Assembly: GCA_934444365.1 (NCBI GenBank)
Contig: CAKSCM010000002.1
Location: 169,847 to 233,846, forward strand
DNA from: an uncultured Eubacteriales bacterium
GTDB taxonomy: Bacteria > Bacillota > Clostridia > Oscillospirales > Acutalibacteraceae
Length of the DNA: 64,000 nucleotides
Direction: 5' to 3'
Position 1 is the stretch's first letter; every line of letters begins with the position of its first letter. The notes below the pieces were generated by a model. The model saw only the letters and a list, made by a program, of their open reading frames with translations, was not told the origin of the DNA and did no database searches. Positions 17,270-26,578 of this stretch are shown piece by piece. The position numbers and the translations under genes were made by a program.

Positions 17270-18601
17270 ATGGGAAAATATACGTCAGCCGTCAAGGGCA
17301 CACAGGATGTTTTGCCTCAGGAAAGCTACAAATGGCAGTACATTGAAAGGATACTTCTTGAAAACGCCCGTAATTACGGCTTTAAGGAGATAAGGGTTCC
17401 GGTGTTTGAGCATACCGAGCTGTTTGACCGCTCGGTAGGAGATACCACCGACGTCGTTCAAAAGGAAATGTACACCTTTGACGACAAGGGCGGCCGCTCT
17501 ATAACCTTAAGGCCCGAGGGCACGGCAGGAACCGTAAGGAGTGTTATTGAGCACGGGCTTTTTAATGAGGCCTTGCCACTTAAATGTTCATACATACTTT
17601 CTTGCTATCGCTATGAAAAGCCGCAGGCAGGACGTCTCCGCGAATTTCACCAGTTCGGCGCCGAGTGCTTCGGTCCGGCAGGTTATGCGGCCGACGCCGA
17701 GGTTATTGCCATGGCTGCTTCAGGGTTCGATAGGCTCGGAGTTGACGGGGTTACCCTCGAGATTAATTCGATCGGCTGTCCCGAATGCAGAAAGACCTAC
17801 CTTGCGGCGCTCAGAGAGTATTTCGAGGGGAGAAAGGAAGAGCTGTGCGACACCTGCCGGGGCCGTCTCGAGCGCAATCCCATGAGGATACTCGACTGCA
17901 AGTCGCCGGTGTGCTCCGAGATTGCTTCCCATGCGCCGAAGGTGCTCGACTACATATGCGACGATTGCCGCGAGCATTTTGAGGGGCTTAAAATGCGGCT
18001 TGACGATATGGGAATCGAATATGTCGTAAACCCGAAGATTGTCAGGGGACTTGATTATTACACCCGTACGGTTTTTGAATTTGTATCGAATAATATAGGC
18101 GCACAGGGTACGGTTTGCGCCGGCGGAAGATACGACGGGCTTGTTTCTCAGATGGGCGGACCCAAGCTTCCGGCTTTGGGATTTGCAATGGGACTTGAAA
18201 GACTGTTGCTTTTAATGCAGAGCAAGGGGGTGGAATTCCCCGAGGATGCCCGTCCGGTTTTGTATATCGCTCCCATGGGGGAGAATGCGGCGGCTTTTGC
18301 CTCCCGGGCGGTAAAAAATCTTCGCGAAGAGGGCTTTTATGCGCTGTATGACGTTTCGGGCAGGGGACTTAAGGCTCAGATGAAATATGCCGACAAAATA
18401 AGGGCCGAATACTGCATGGTGGTCGGCGACGACGAAATGAATACCGGCAATGCGGTTTTAAAAAATATGGACAGCGGTGAGGAAAAGAGCATATCGCTTG
18501 AAAGGCTTACCGAGGAAATATACGACATGACCATCGACAAGGCCATGGGAAATTTGACCGACAGTATAGAGAAGAGCTTTGGAGGAAAAGCAGATGTTTA
18601 A
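17270..18601 (+). CDS. hisS: Histidine--tRNA ligase
   Basis: A 443-residue class II synthetase. It has motif 1 around YGFKEIRVPVFEHTELFDRSVGD, motif 2 (CYRYEKPQAGRLREFHQFGAE), the histidine-specific LDYYTRTVFEF and GGRYDGLVSQMGG stretches, and motif 3 (ALGFAMGLERLLLLM), followed by the anticodon-binding domain. The first residues (MGKYTSAVKGTQDVLP) match the family start and follow CAGGAGA. The stop overlaps the aspS start by 8 bases. No T-box leader was found upstream. Confidence 0.97.
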   Translation: MGKYTSAVKGTQDVLPQESYKWQYIERILLENARNYGFKEIRVPVFEHTELFDRSVGDTTDVVQKEMYTFDDKGGRSITLRPEGTAGTVRSVIEHGLFNEALPLKCSYILSCYRYEKPQAGRLREFHQFGAECFGPAGYAADAEVIAMAASGFDRLGVDGVTLEINSIGCPECRKTYLAALREYFEGRKEELCDTCRGRLERNPMRILDCKSPVCSEIASHAPKVLDYICDDCREHFEGLKMRLDDMGIEYVVNPKIVRGLDYYTRTVFEFVSNNIGAQGTVCAGGRYDGLVSQMGGPKLPALGFAMGLERLLLLMQSKGVEFPEDARPVLYIAPMGENAAAFASRAVKNLREEGFYALYDVSGRGLKAQMKYADKIRAEYCMVVGDDEMNTGNAVLKNMDSGEEKSISLERLTEEIYDMTIDKAMGNLTDSIEKSFGGKADV

Positions 18602-20384
18602 AACCGAGATTTTGGGGGACACCCGACGCACGCATTATTGCGGTGATTTAAGAAAAGAGGACGCCGGAAAAACCGTTACGGTTTGCGGCTGGGTACAAAG
18701 ACAAAGGGATTTGGGTCGGCTTATATTTGTGGATTTAAGGGATCGCACCGGAATAGTTCAGCTTTCGTTTGACGATACCACCGATCGCGAGGTTTTTGAA
18801 AAGGCCTTTAGCGTCAGGAGCGAATATGTTTTAGCGGCGACCGGCGAGGTGAGAATCCGCTCATCGGTAAACAAGGATATTCCGACCGGCGAGATCGAAA
18901 TATATGTACACTCACTTAAGGTTCTTTCGGTTGCCCAGACTCCGCCCTTTGAAATTTCGGAGAATTCCTCGACTAAGGAGGAGCTTCGCCTTAAATATCG
19001 CTACCTTGATTTGCGCCGTCCCGATTTGCAGAAGAATATTCTCATGCGCCATAAGATAACCAAGGTCGCAAGGGATTATTTCGATGAAAACGGCTTTATT
19101 GAGATAGAAACGCCGATGCTTATAAAATCCACTCCCGAGGGAGCAAGGGATTTTCTTGTGCCGAGCCGTATACATAAGGGAAGCTTTTATGCGCTGCCCC
19201 AATCGCCTCAGCTTTATAAGCAACTTTCGATGGTGGCCGGATTCGACCGCTATATGCAGATAGCAAGGTGCTTCCGCGATGAGGATCTTCGTGCCGACCG
19301 TCAGCCCGAGTTTACACAGATAGATCTTGAAATGTCCTTTGTTGATATGGAGGATGTGCTGAGTATCGGCGAGGGCTTTATGAAACGGGTATTCAAAGAG
19401 GTGCTCGATGTCGATATAAAAACGCCCCTTCCGAGGCTTACCTATACCGAGGCGATGGAGCGTTACGGATCGGACAAGCCCGACACCCGTTATGGTATGG
19501 AGATTATAGATATAACCGATGAGGTTAAAAACTGCGGCTTCGGGGTGTTTTCGTCGGCGATAAACGGCGGCGGAAGCGTACGCGCAATAACCCTTAAAAA
19601 TGCCGTGAATGTCTATACCAGGAAGGAAATCGACAAGCTGACCGAGCATGCGAAGGGCATAGGTGCCAAGGGTCTTGCCTTTATAAGGATGACCGACGAG
19701 ATGTCCTGCTCATTCTCGAAATTCATGACCGATGAGGAAATGTCGGCAATACTGAGTAAGACCGGCGCCGAAAAGGGCGATGTGGTGCTTATAGTGGCCG
19801 ATGTAAAGACCTCGGTGGTGTTGTCGGTGCTCGGTGCGCTTCGCACCATTGCTGCCGGAAGGCTCGATGTAATTCCCGATACCTTTAATCTTTTATGGAT
19901 AACCGAATTCCCGTTTTTCGATTATGACGAGGAAACCGGAGAGTACGTCGCCATGCACCATCCCTTCACGGCGGTTATGGACGAATATCTCGACACTCTT
20001 GAGACCGATAAGGCAAATGTAAAGGCCAAGGCGTACGATCTTGTTTTAAACGGAATTGAGCTGTCGTCCGGTTCTATAAGAATAACCGATCCGGCCTTCC
20101 AAAAGAGGATTTTCGAGCTGCTCGGACTTTCCGACGAGGAGTCGTATGAAAAATTCGGCTATCTTACCGACGCCTTTAAATACGGCGCGCCGCCCCACGG
20201 CGGAATGGGCATAGGACTTGACCGTCTTGTTATGCAGATGCTCCGCTGCCAGAGTCTTCGCGACGTTGTGGCTTATCCCAAGGTGCAAAATGCATGCGAG
20301 CTTATGACCGACTGTCCGTCGTCTGCAGGGAACGAACAGCTCCGCGAGCTCGGCATTGCGGTTATTGAGCGCGAGGGTGAATAA
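18594..20384 (+). CDS. aspS: Aspartate--tRNA ligase, bacterial type
   Basis: A 596-residue class II enzyme. It has an N-terminal OB anticodon-binding domain (GWVQRQRDLGRLIFVDLRDRTG), the catalytic domain with ETPMLIKSTPEGARDFLVPSR and RCFRDEDLRADRQPEFTQIDLEMSF, the bacteria-specific GAD insertion in the middle, and motif 3 (GAPPHGGMGIGLDRLVM). An in-frame TTG lies 15 bases earlier, but the ATG at 18594 is preferred: GGAGG lies 8 bases ahead, inside the end of hisS. Whether it also charges tRNA-Asn cannot be judged here. Confidence 0.97.
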   Translation: MFKTEILGDTRRTHYCGDLRKEDAGKTVTVCGWVQRQRDLGRLIFVDLRDRTGIVQLSFDDTTDREVFEKAFSVRSEYVLAATGEVRIRSSVNKDIPTGEIEIYVHSLKVLSVAQTPPFEISENSSTKEELRLKYRYLDLRRPDLQKNILMRHKITKVARDYFDENGFIEIETPMLIKSTPEGARDFLVPSRIHKGSFYALPQSPQLYKQLSMVAGFDRYMQIARCFRDEDLRADRQPEFTQIDLEMSFVDMEDVLSIGEGFMKRVFKEVLDVDIKTPLPRLTYTEAMERYGSDKPDTRYGMEIIDITDEVKNCGFGVFSSAINGGGSVRAITLKNAVNVYTRKEIDKLTEHAKGIGAKGLAFIRMTDEMSCSFSKFMTDEEMSAILSKTGAEKGDVVLIVADVKTSVVLSVLGALRTIAAGRLDVIPDTFNLLWITEFPFFDYDEETGEYVAMHHPFTAVMDEYLDTLETDKANVKAKAYDLVLNGIELSSGSIRITDPAFQKRIFELLGLSDEESYEKFGYLTDAFKYGAPPHGGMGIGLDRLVMQMLRCQSLRDVVAYPKVQNACELMTDCPSSAGNEQLRELGIAVIEREGE

Positions 20385-20471
20385 CACAAGAGCCGATAAC
20401 GAAACAGCCAAACGAACCGGCCAAACTAAACGGCTAAAACGCAAGCGGCCGGGAATATCAAGAGGTAGTTT

Positions 20472-21047
20472 ATGAAAAATTCGTTTTTTGCCATGCTTTC
20501 ACGCATGAAATATATCAACCGCTGGGGGCTTATGCACAATTCAAGGTATGAGACCTTAAGTGAGCATTCGCTCGACGTGGCGATAATTGCTCATGCGCTG
20601 GCCGTTATAGGAAACTGCCGTTTCGGCAAGAGCTACAATGAGGAGCGTGCTGCTCTTTGCGGGATATTTCACGATGCGTCGGAAATATTGACCGGCGACA
20701 TGCCGACGCCGGTGAAATATCAGAATTCCGAGATAAAACGGGTTTACAAGCAGATAGAAAGCGACGCGAGGGAGAGCCTTGTGTCAAAGCTGCCTGACGA
20801 TATGGCCGAAACCTACCGTGCGGTCCTTTCGGGGGACGATGATTTAAAAAAGCTTGTAAAAGCGGCCGATAAAATTTCGGCGCTTATAAAGTGTATTGAG
20901 GAAAAACGGATGGGCAACGCCGAATTTGAAAGCGCATATAAAGCCACCCTTGATCACATAAAAAGGCTCGAATGTGAGGAAGCCGACGTATTTTTAAGCG
21001 AATTTGTGCCGCCGTTTGAGCTTGATCTCGATAAGCTGAACGGTTGA
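20472..21047 (+). CDS. YfbR-like 5'-deoxynucleotidase (HD domain)
   Basis: A 191-residue HD-superfamily hydrolase. It has the YfbR pattern: RW near residues 17-18 (NRWGLM), SEHSLDVA with a metal His, FHDASEILTGDMPTPVKY with the HD pair, and KAADKISALI with the last metal Asp. YfbR removes the 5' phosphate from deoxynucleoside monophosphates. The following gene is thyA, which consumes dUMP, so the pair may belong to dNMP/thymidylate balance; that link is inference from proximity (24 bases). Confidence 0.88.
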   Translation: MKNSFFAMLSRMKYINRWGLMHNSRYETLSEHSLDVAIIAHALAVIGNCRFGKSYNEERAALCGIFHDASEILTGDMPTPVKYQNSEIKRVYKQIESDARESLVSKLPDDMAETYRAVLSGDDDLKKLVKAADKISALIKCIEEKRMGNAEFESAYKATLDHIKRLECEEADVFLSEFVPPFELDLDKLNG

Positions 21048-21070
21048 ATTTACATTGACGGAGGAATAAA

Positions 21071-21901
21071 ATGTCGTACGCTGACGAGGTTTTTATAGCT
21101 AATTGCCGCGATATAATAGAAAACGGGGTGTGGGATACCGATTATCCCGTAAGGCCCAAATGGGATGACGGTACGCCGGCGCATACCGTAAAAAAATTCG
21201 GTATTGTAAACCGTTATGATCTAAAAAAAGAGTTTCCGCTGATGACCCTCAGGCGCACATATTACCGCACGGCGATCGATGAGCTTTTGTGGATATGGCA
21301 GCGCAAATCGAACAATGTGCACGATTTGAACGGACATATATGGGATTCATGGGCCGATGAGAGCGGCTCGATAGGCAAGGCCTACGGTTATCAGATGGGA
21401 ATAAAGCATAAGTATCCCGAGGGGGAGTTTGATCAGGTAGATCGCGTGCTTTACGATTTAAAACACAATCCCACGAGCCGGAGGATAATGACCAACATTT
21501 ACAATTTTGCCGATTTAAGCGAAATGCATTTGTATCCGTGCGCATACAGCATGACCTTTAATGTCAGCGGAGATACACTTAATGCGATTTTGAATCAGCG
21601 CTCGCAGGATATGCTGGCTGCTAATAACTGGAACGTCGTACAGTATGCGGCGCTTGTTATGATGTTTGCACAGGTGTCGGGTCTTAAAGCCGGCGAGCTG
21701 GTGCACGTTATAGCCGACGCGCATATTTACGACCGGCATGTCCCGATAATAGAAAAGCTTATAAGCGGAAAAACATACGACGCTCCGGAATTTTACATGG
21801 ATCCGAAGATAGACGATTTTTATAAATTCACCCGTCTTTCCTTTGAGGCAAGAGATTATAAATACTCCGAATTCAGTGAAAAAATCCCGGTTGCCGTTTA
21901 A
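21071..21901 (+). CDS. thyA: Thymidylate synthase (folate-dependent)
   Basis: A 276-residue ThyA-type enzyme that methylates dUMP to dTMP using methylene-tetrahydrofolate. The catalytic Cys is in LYPCAYSMTF, a variant of the common PCH motif that is also known in some Firmicute ThyA proteins. The dUMP-binding NQRSQDMLAANNWNVVQYAALVMMFAQ and the later HVIADAHIYDRHV blocks are intact. GGAGGAATAAA lies before the ATG. A terminator follows. Confidence 0.94.
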   Translation: MSYADEVFIANCRDIIENGVWDTDYPVRPKWDDGTPAHTVKKFGIVNRYDLKKEFPLMTLRRTYYRTAIDELLWIWQRKSNNVHDLNGHIWDSWADESGSIGKAYGYQMGIKHKYPEGEFDQVDRVLYDLKHNPTSRRIMTNIYNFADLSEMHLYPCAYSMTFNVSGDTLNAILNQRSQDMLAANNWNVVQYAALVMMFAQVSGLKAGELVHVIADAHIYDRHVPIIEKLISGKTYDAPEFYMDPKIDDFYKFTRLSFEARDYKYSEFSEKIPVAV

Positions 21902-21925
21902 ACTGAATTGAACGGAATAAAGATA

Positions 21926-21971
21926 AAAACCGAGCCGGACGGCAATTTTGCTGCCAGTCCCGCCCGGTTTT
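21926..21971 (+). terminator. Terminator after thyA
   Basis: AAAACCG and CGGTTTT close a stem with an inner GGCA/TGCTGCC hairpin, followed by TAAATTTTTATT. Confidence 0.75.
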
Positions 21972-22059
21972 AAATTTTTATTCTGACGTTAATTCTGACT
22001 CCGACTGCCTTACGGGCTGCGTTGCGCACAGGATGTGCGGTCTATTGCCGCCGGGGCAA

Positions 22060-23052
22060 TCAGTTGTTTATGCCGTGGGTCATCATTGGAGTTTGTTCGG
22101 TTATTCGGTCAAAGGCATATCCGGCGTCCCGGTAGATTTTTATTATTTCGGGCAGCGCTTCGACCGTGGTCTTTTTATCGGCTGCGTCGTGCATGAGCAC
22201 TATAAGCCTTTTTGAGGAGGTTCCGTCGCGACGGATGTTTTTTATAAGGGTTGACGCCGGTATGTTGCTGCCGTCGGCGTCGCCGTCGGAAGCGTTCCAG
22301 TCATAATAAAGATATCCCTTTTCAACCACCTGACGGGTGAGCCTGCTCATTATCCCCTTGCAGTAGCTGGCGCTTACGGTGTTGCTTGAGCCGCCGGGGA
22401 AGCGAATGATTTTGCTGCGGACTCCGGTTGCTCTTTCCACCGTGTCGCCTATTTCCGTGAGGTCCGCAAAGAAGGCCTCCTCACTTGCGTATATTTTGCT
22501 GTACTTATGGGAGGCTGAATGCAGTCCGATTGTGTGACCTTCGTTGTGGATTCTTTTGAGCAGCTCCGGATTGTTGTGAACCACAAAAAATGTGGCCTTT
22601 ATGTTATTTTCTTTTAAAATATCAAGTATTTTTGATGTGTTGTCGGACGGACCGTCATCAAATGTCAAATAACAGGTTTTGGGCCCGTCGTAGTGGTTGG
22701 CCTTTGCAAACACCTCGTTTGCGGAGGCCGAAAGGCTCGGATCGTAGCTCGATGCCGAGCTTGTTGACGCGGCCGCCGAGGTGCCGTTTTGTGCCTCTTT
22801 TTTCGACTGGACGGCTACCTGAAGATTCGAAACGGTGACCTCGTACTGCTTTATCTGTTCCTCCTTTTCGGAGTTCGCCTGTTCAAGCTGAGAGATTTTT
22901 GTGTTGGCCTCGGCAAGGGAAGAATTTAAGTCACGGGTACGATTTTTTATTCCCATAATCGAGACCGCCGAGACGGCAAGAGCCGATATGAGTAGAATAA
23001 TTATTGTAATATAAATTACTACTGCTTTTTTGGTGAATTTAAAATATTTCAT
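22060..23052 (-). CDS. Membrane-anchored polysaccharide deacetylase (CE4/NodB)
   Basis: A 330-residue protein. One N-terminal membrane helix (about 9-30) is followed by a coiled coil (35-75, rich in Leu/Glu/Gln heptads), a Ser/Ala linker, then a NodB domain. Deacetylase motifs are intact: TFDDGPSDNT (catalytic Asp and metal Asp), HTIGLHSASH (metal His pair), RFPGGSSN, WNASDGDADG and IVLMHD. Such enzymes deacetylate N-acetylated surface sugars, usually peptidoglycan, outside the membrane. It is transcribed away from the phage-type cassette. Confidence 0.92.
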   Translation of the reverse strand: MKYFKFTKKAVVIYITIIILLISALAVSAVSIMGIKNRTRDLNSSLAEANTKISQLEQANSEKEEQIKQYEVTVSNLQVAVQSKKEAQNGTSAAASTSSASSYDPSLSASANEVFAKANHYDGPKTCYLTFDDGPSDNTSKILDILKENNIKATFFVVHNNPELLKRIHNEGHTIGLHSASHKYSKIYASEEAFFADLTEIGDTVERATGVRSKIIRFPGGSSNTVSASYCKGIMSRLTRQVVEKGYLYYDWNASDGDADGSNIPASTLIKNIRRDGTSSKRLIVLMHDAADKKTTVEALPEIIKIYRDAGYAFDRITEQTPMMTHGINN

Positions 23053-23199
23053 TTGGTTGTCTCCGAAAACGTATTTTTATTATACCGGCGTATTTATGCC
23101 GTTGTGTGCATTTCAAATTCATTCACTGATTCACTAAGTTAATGTTATATTATTTTCAGCTAAAAATCAAGAAATATGACAAAAATTAAAGAAAATTTT

Positions 23200-23231
23200 A
23201 AAAAGTTGCCTTTTTTTGGGCAACTTTTTTT
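23200..23231 (+). terminator. Terminator-like hairpin in front of the capsid cassette
   Basis: GTTGCC (23204-23209) and GGGCAAC around a T7 loop, followed by seven T. No plus-strand gene lies directly upstream, because the deacetylase gene is divergent. It therefore sits between any upstream promoter and the first cassette gene, as an attenuator would. Confidence 0.7.
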
Positions 23232-23271
23232 GTTTTCGGGGTGATATATGAAAAGACAAGGAGGGTTTGGT

Positions 23272-24000
23272 ATGAAGAAAACGGCGCTTAGTGAAAAAGA
23301 AAAGGTGTTTTGCCTTATGGTTGCCGAAGGCGCGCCGCCAAGAGAGGCGGCTGCCGTGTCGGGACTTAGTTCGTCAGGGCTCGGCGCCGAAGGGTTGTTG
23401 CTTCGAAAAGAGATAAAGGAATGTATAAAAAAATTCTTGCCCGGAGGAAGGGACGTATACGCCGAAACGGCGGCCGGGTTAAGACATCTTGCGACCGGCT
23501 CGTGCGCCGATGCGGTAAGGCTGCTTATTGCGCTTTCGGCCGGAACGGCCGACTCGCTTACAAAAAAAGAACTGGATAGGATGGATCTTTCCTGTATCTC
23601 CGAAATAAAGCTCTCAAAGGGAGGCGCCGAAATTAAATTCTATGACCGGATGCTGGCGCTGAGTCAAGCGGTTGAGCTTGAAAAAGAACGCTCGAGCGAG
23701 CGGGCGGCGCCCCTTTATAAGGCGCTTATGGGAGGCGCGAGGGCTGTCTCCTCGGAAATCAAAAGATACGGCCGGTTTGCTGGGAATGAGGATAACGGCG
23801 GATTAAACGGGGATTATCCCGGCGGCGAACGCGATGACGAGCGGTACGGCGAAATTGGAGAATTTTTGCCTTGTGATGACTTATCGGGCGATGAGCCCGG
23901 CTCCGCCGGAGATAACGGGCAGGATTCAGCCGGCGAGGTGGAGATGATAGAAAACCGAAATATTCTAAAGGGAGAATCCGGTGTAAATGGGGAGGAATAA
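23272..24000 (+). CDS. Phage-type small terminase subunit
   Basis: A 242-residue protein starting KKTALSEKEKVFCLMVAEGAPPREAAAVSG, a helix-turn-helix DNA-recognition arm as in phage small terminases (TerS), with a central helical oligomerisation region and an acidic, Gly/Asp-rich tail of about 80 residues that is longer than usual. The ATG at 23272 follows AAGGAGGGTTTGGT; an earlier in-frame ATG at 23248 lacks such a site. Four bases separate its stop from the large terminase start. The call rests on the N-terminal pattern and on position. Confidence 0.72.
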   Translation: MKKTALSEKEKVFCLMVAEGAPPREAAAVSGLSSSGLGAEGLLLRKEIKECIKKFLPGGRDVYAETAAGLRHLATGSCADAVRLLIALSAGTADSLTKKELDRMDLSCISEIKLSKGGAEIKFYDRMLALSQAVELEKERSSERAAPLYKALMGGARAVSSEIKRYGRFAGNEDNGGLNGDYPGGERDDERYGEIGEFLPCDDLSGDEPGSAGDNGQDSAGEVEMIENRNILKGESGVNGEE

Positions 24001-24003
24001 AGG

Positions 24004-25269
24004 GTGAACGGTTTTGTCCCGTTTTCAAAAAAACAGCTAAGGGTACTTACATGGTGGTGTCCTCAAAGCCGGGACGGATACCGCGACGCACTGATATGCG
24101 ACGGAGCAGTGCGCTCGGGGAAAACGCTGTGTATGTCGTTATCCTTTGTGTTTTGGGCTTTTTGGAGCTTTCGCGAGGGTTCGTTTGCAATATGCGGAAA
24201 AACCGTGACGTCGCTTAAACGCAACATAATTACTCCGCTTATTCCTCAGCTTGAAAGCCTGGGCTTTAAATGCAATATGCAGCAGAGCCGGAACATTCTT
24301 GAAATATCCTTCGAGGGCAGGAGCAATCGGTTTTATCTTTTCGGAGGACGCGACGAATCCTCGGCCGCCCTTATACAGGGCATGACCCTTTGCGGAGTTA
24401 TGCTCGACGAGGTGGCGCTTATGCCGAGATCCTTTGTGGAGCAGGCGCTTGCCCGTTGTTCGGTTGAGGGGTCTAAGTTTTGGTTCAGCTGTAATCCGGA
24501 TAATCCGTCACATTGGTTTTATAAGACATGGATCAAAAAATGCGAGGAGAAAAATGCTCTTTATCTGCATTTTACAATGGAGGATAATCCTTCGCTCTCC
24601 AAAAACATGCTTAAAAGATACAAAAGCCTTTACAGCGGAGTGTTTTATGAAAGATTTGTAAAGGGGCGATGGGTCGCGGCTCAGGGGTTGGTTTATCCCT
24701 TTTTCAGTGAGAACAAACACTGTGCGGATGAGCTGCCCGACGAGTACGAAAGATATTATGTGTCGTGCGATTACGGGACTGTAAACCCCTGCTCTATGGG
24801 GCTTTGGGGAGAACACGACGGAGTGTGGTACAGAATAGACGAATACTACTGGGCCTCGCGAAGACAGGGAACCCAAAAGACCGATGAGGAGTATTGTACG
24901 GCACTCGAAAATCTTTGCGGAGGCAGAAATGTGGAAGCGGTCGTGTGCGACCCGTCGGCCGCTTCCTTTATGGAATGTATACGCCGCCGCGGCCGGTTTA
25001 ATGTTATACCGGCGAAAAATGATGTAGTAAACGGTATACGTATTGTCGCGGATATGCTGAGAAGCGGCCGCATGAAGATATGGCGCGGCTGTACCGATAC
25101 GCTGAGGGAGTTTTCGCTTTACAGGTGGGACGAATCGCAAACGAGCGACCGTCCGGTAAAGGAAAACGACCATGCCATGGACGATATACGTTATTTTGCA
25201 GCAACGGTCGGCGCCTTCGGGGGAGACGACGGCTTTTGTGCCGTGGCGGCTAAAAGAGCTCGCTTATAA
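24004..25269 (+). CDS. Phage large terminase subunit (ATPase and nuclease)
   Basis: A 421-residue TerL of the PBSX/SPP1 type that pumps DNA into preformed heads and cuts it. ATPase: Walker A GAVRSGKT (34-41) and Walker B GVMLDE (131-136). Nuclease: three acidic sites in SCDYGTVNP (Asp256), VVCDPSAASF (Asp316) and the C-terminal DHAMDDIRY. All motor and nuclease residues appear intact. The start is GTG behind GGGGAGGA. Codon choice resembles the chromosomal neighbours. Confidence 0.93.
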   Translation: MNGFVPFSKKQLRVLTWWCPQSRDGYRDALICDGAVRSGKTLCMSLSFVFWAFWSFREGSFAICGKTVTSLKRNIITPLIPQLESLGFKCNMQQSRNILEISFEGRSNRFYLFGGRDESSAALIQGMTLCGVMLDEVALMPRSFVEQALARCSVEGSKFWFSCNPDNPSHWFYKTWIKKCEEKNALYLHFTMEDNPSLSKNMLKRYKSLYSGVFYERFVKGRWVAAQGLVYPFFSENKHCADELPDEYERYYVSCDYGTVNPCSMGLWGEHDGVWYRIDEYYWASRRQGTQKTDEEYCTALENLCGGRNVEAVVCDPSAASFMECIRRRGRFNVIPAKNDVVNGIRIVADMLRSGRMKIWRGCTDTLREFSLYRWDESQTSDRPVKENDHAMDDIRYFAATVGAFGGDDGFCAVAAKRARL

Positions 25270-25365
25270 CAACGACCGTCAGTGGGATCGGTCATTGTGA
25301 TAAAACGGGGGATTATAAGAGCTTTTTTATGTCACGGATAGATATTTACAAAAAGGAGGAACAAA

Positions 25366-26550
25366 ATGTCAGTATTTAAAAAGGCTAAAAAAGAGGAGAG
25401 CGGATCTTACGGGTGCGCGAGCGCCGGGGAGCTTTGCGCGAAGGGCCATCCCTTTTCGCAGTTTGAGCGATATTCGCCTTTGCTAAAGCCGGAAAATCAT
25501 CTTTATGATGCCATAAGAGAGGCTGTTCCGGTGGTGGATGCGGCGCTTTGCAAGATAAATGCGCTGGTTTCGGGATTCAGTATAAAATGCTCCGACCGCG
25601 AGGCGCAAAATGAGATCGAAAGCTTTTTGAACAATGTGCCGGCCGGAGGGATAAACCGGGGGCTCGATGCTTTTGTGTCTCAATATCTTGATCAGCTGCT
25701 TATGTACGGAACGGCCGTCGGCGAGATGATTTTATCGCCCGGGAGATCGGGTGTATCGGCGGTGTGCGTGGGCGAGCTTGACAATATTGAGCTCGAGAAA
25801 ACAGGCGCATGCGGAGCGAGGGTCTGGGTAAGAGAAGCCGGCGGAAAACGGCCGGTCAAATATCAGGAGCTGCTGCTTTTAAGCGCCCTTTCTCCGAAGC
25901 CCGGACAGGTTACGGGAACCTCCCTTTTAAAGGGACTTCCGTTCGTTACCGATGTGCTGCTGAAAATCTACAACACAATAGGCATTAATTTCGAACGGAT
26001 AGGAAATGTCAGGTTTGCCGTAACGTACAAGCCGTCGTCCTCGGTTCAAGCGCAGGTGTCGGCCGGAGAAAGGGCAAGAATGATCGCCGACGAATGGTCA
26101 AAGGCCATGCGGCAGGGGCAAAACGGCAGTGTGAGCGACTTTGTGGCGGTAGGCGATGTCGACATAAAGGTGATAGGCGCCGATAATCAGGTTCTCGACT
26201 GCGAGGTGCCGGCGCGACTTATGCTTGAGCAGATAGTTGCAAAAACCGGAATTCCGCCCTTTATGCTCGGACTTAACTGGTCGAGCACCGAGCGTATGTC
26301 CACTCAGCAGGCCGATATTCTTACCACCGAGCTGTGGCGCTACAGGCGGATACTTACTCCCGTTATATCGAAGGTGTGCAATACCCATTTACGCCTTTGC
26401 GGATACAGAAGCGACGCCCGGATCGTCTGGGACGATATCTCTCTTCAGGACGAGGTCGAGCTTGCAAAGGCCCAGCTTATCCGTATGCAGGCTCAGCAGA
26501 TAGCGGATAAGCTCGGCATGGAAACAAGCGATGCCGAAAGAGCACAGTAA
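25366..26550 (+). CDS. Phage portal protein
   Basis: A 394-residue protein in the position and with the general pattern of portal subunits. The N-terminal region is FSQFERYSPLLKPENHLYDAIREAVPVVDAALCKIN. A central region with LLMYGTAVGEMIL, GTSLLKGLPFVTDVLLKIYNTI and the stem-like LIAKTGIPPFMLGLNWSSTERMS-type segment follows, then a helical C-terminus. Twelve copies would form the head vertex channel for DNA entry. It starts at an ATG behind AAAAAGGAGG. No internal stop or frameshift is seen. Confidence 0.88.
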   Translation: MSVFKKAKKEESGSYGCASAGELCAKGHPFSQFERYSPLLKPENHLYDAIREAVPVVDAALCKINALVSGFSIKCSDREAQNEIESFLNNVPAGGINRGLDAFVSQYLDQLLMYGTAVGEMILSPGRSGVSAVCVGELDNIELEKTGACGARVWVREAGGKRPVKYQELLLLSALSPKPGQVTGTSLLKGLPFVTDVLLKIYNTIGINFERIGNVRFAVTYKPSSSVQAQVSAGERARMIADEWSKAMRQGQNGSVSDFVAVGDVDIKVIGADNQVLDCEVPARLMLEQIVAKTGIPPFMLGLNWSSTERMSTQQADILTTELWRYRRILTPVISKVCNTHLRLCGYRSDARIVWDDISLQDEVELAKAQLIRMQAQQIADKLGMETSDAERAQ

Positions 26551-26578
26551 ATATAAAAGCAGATTTAAGGAGGAAAAA

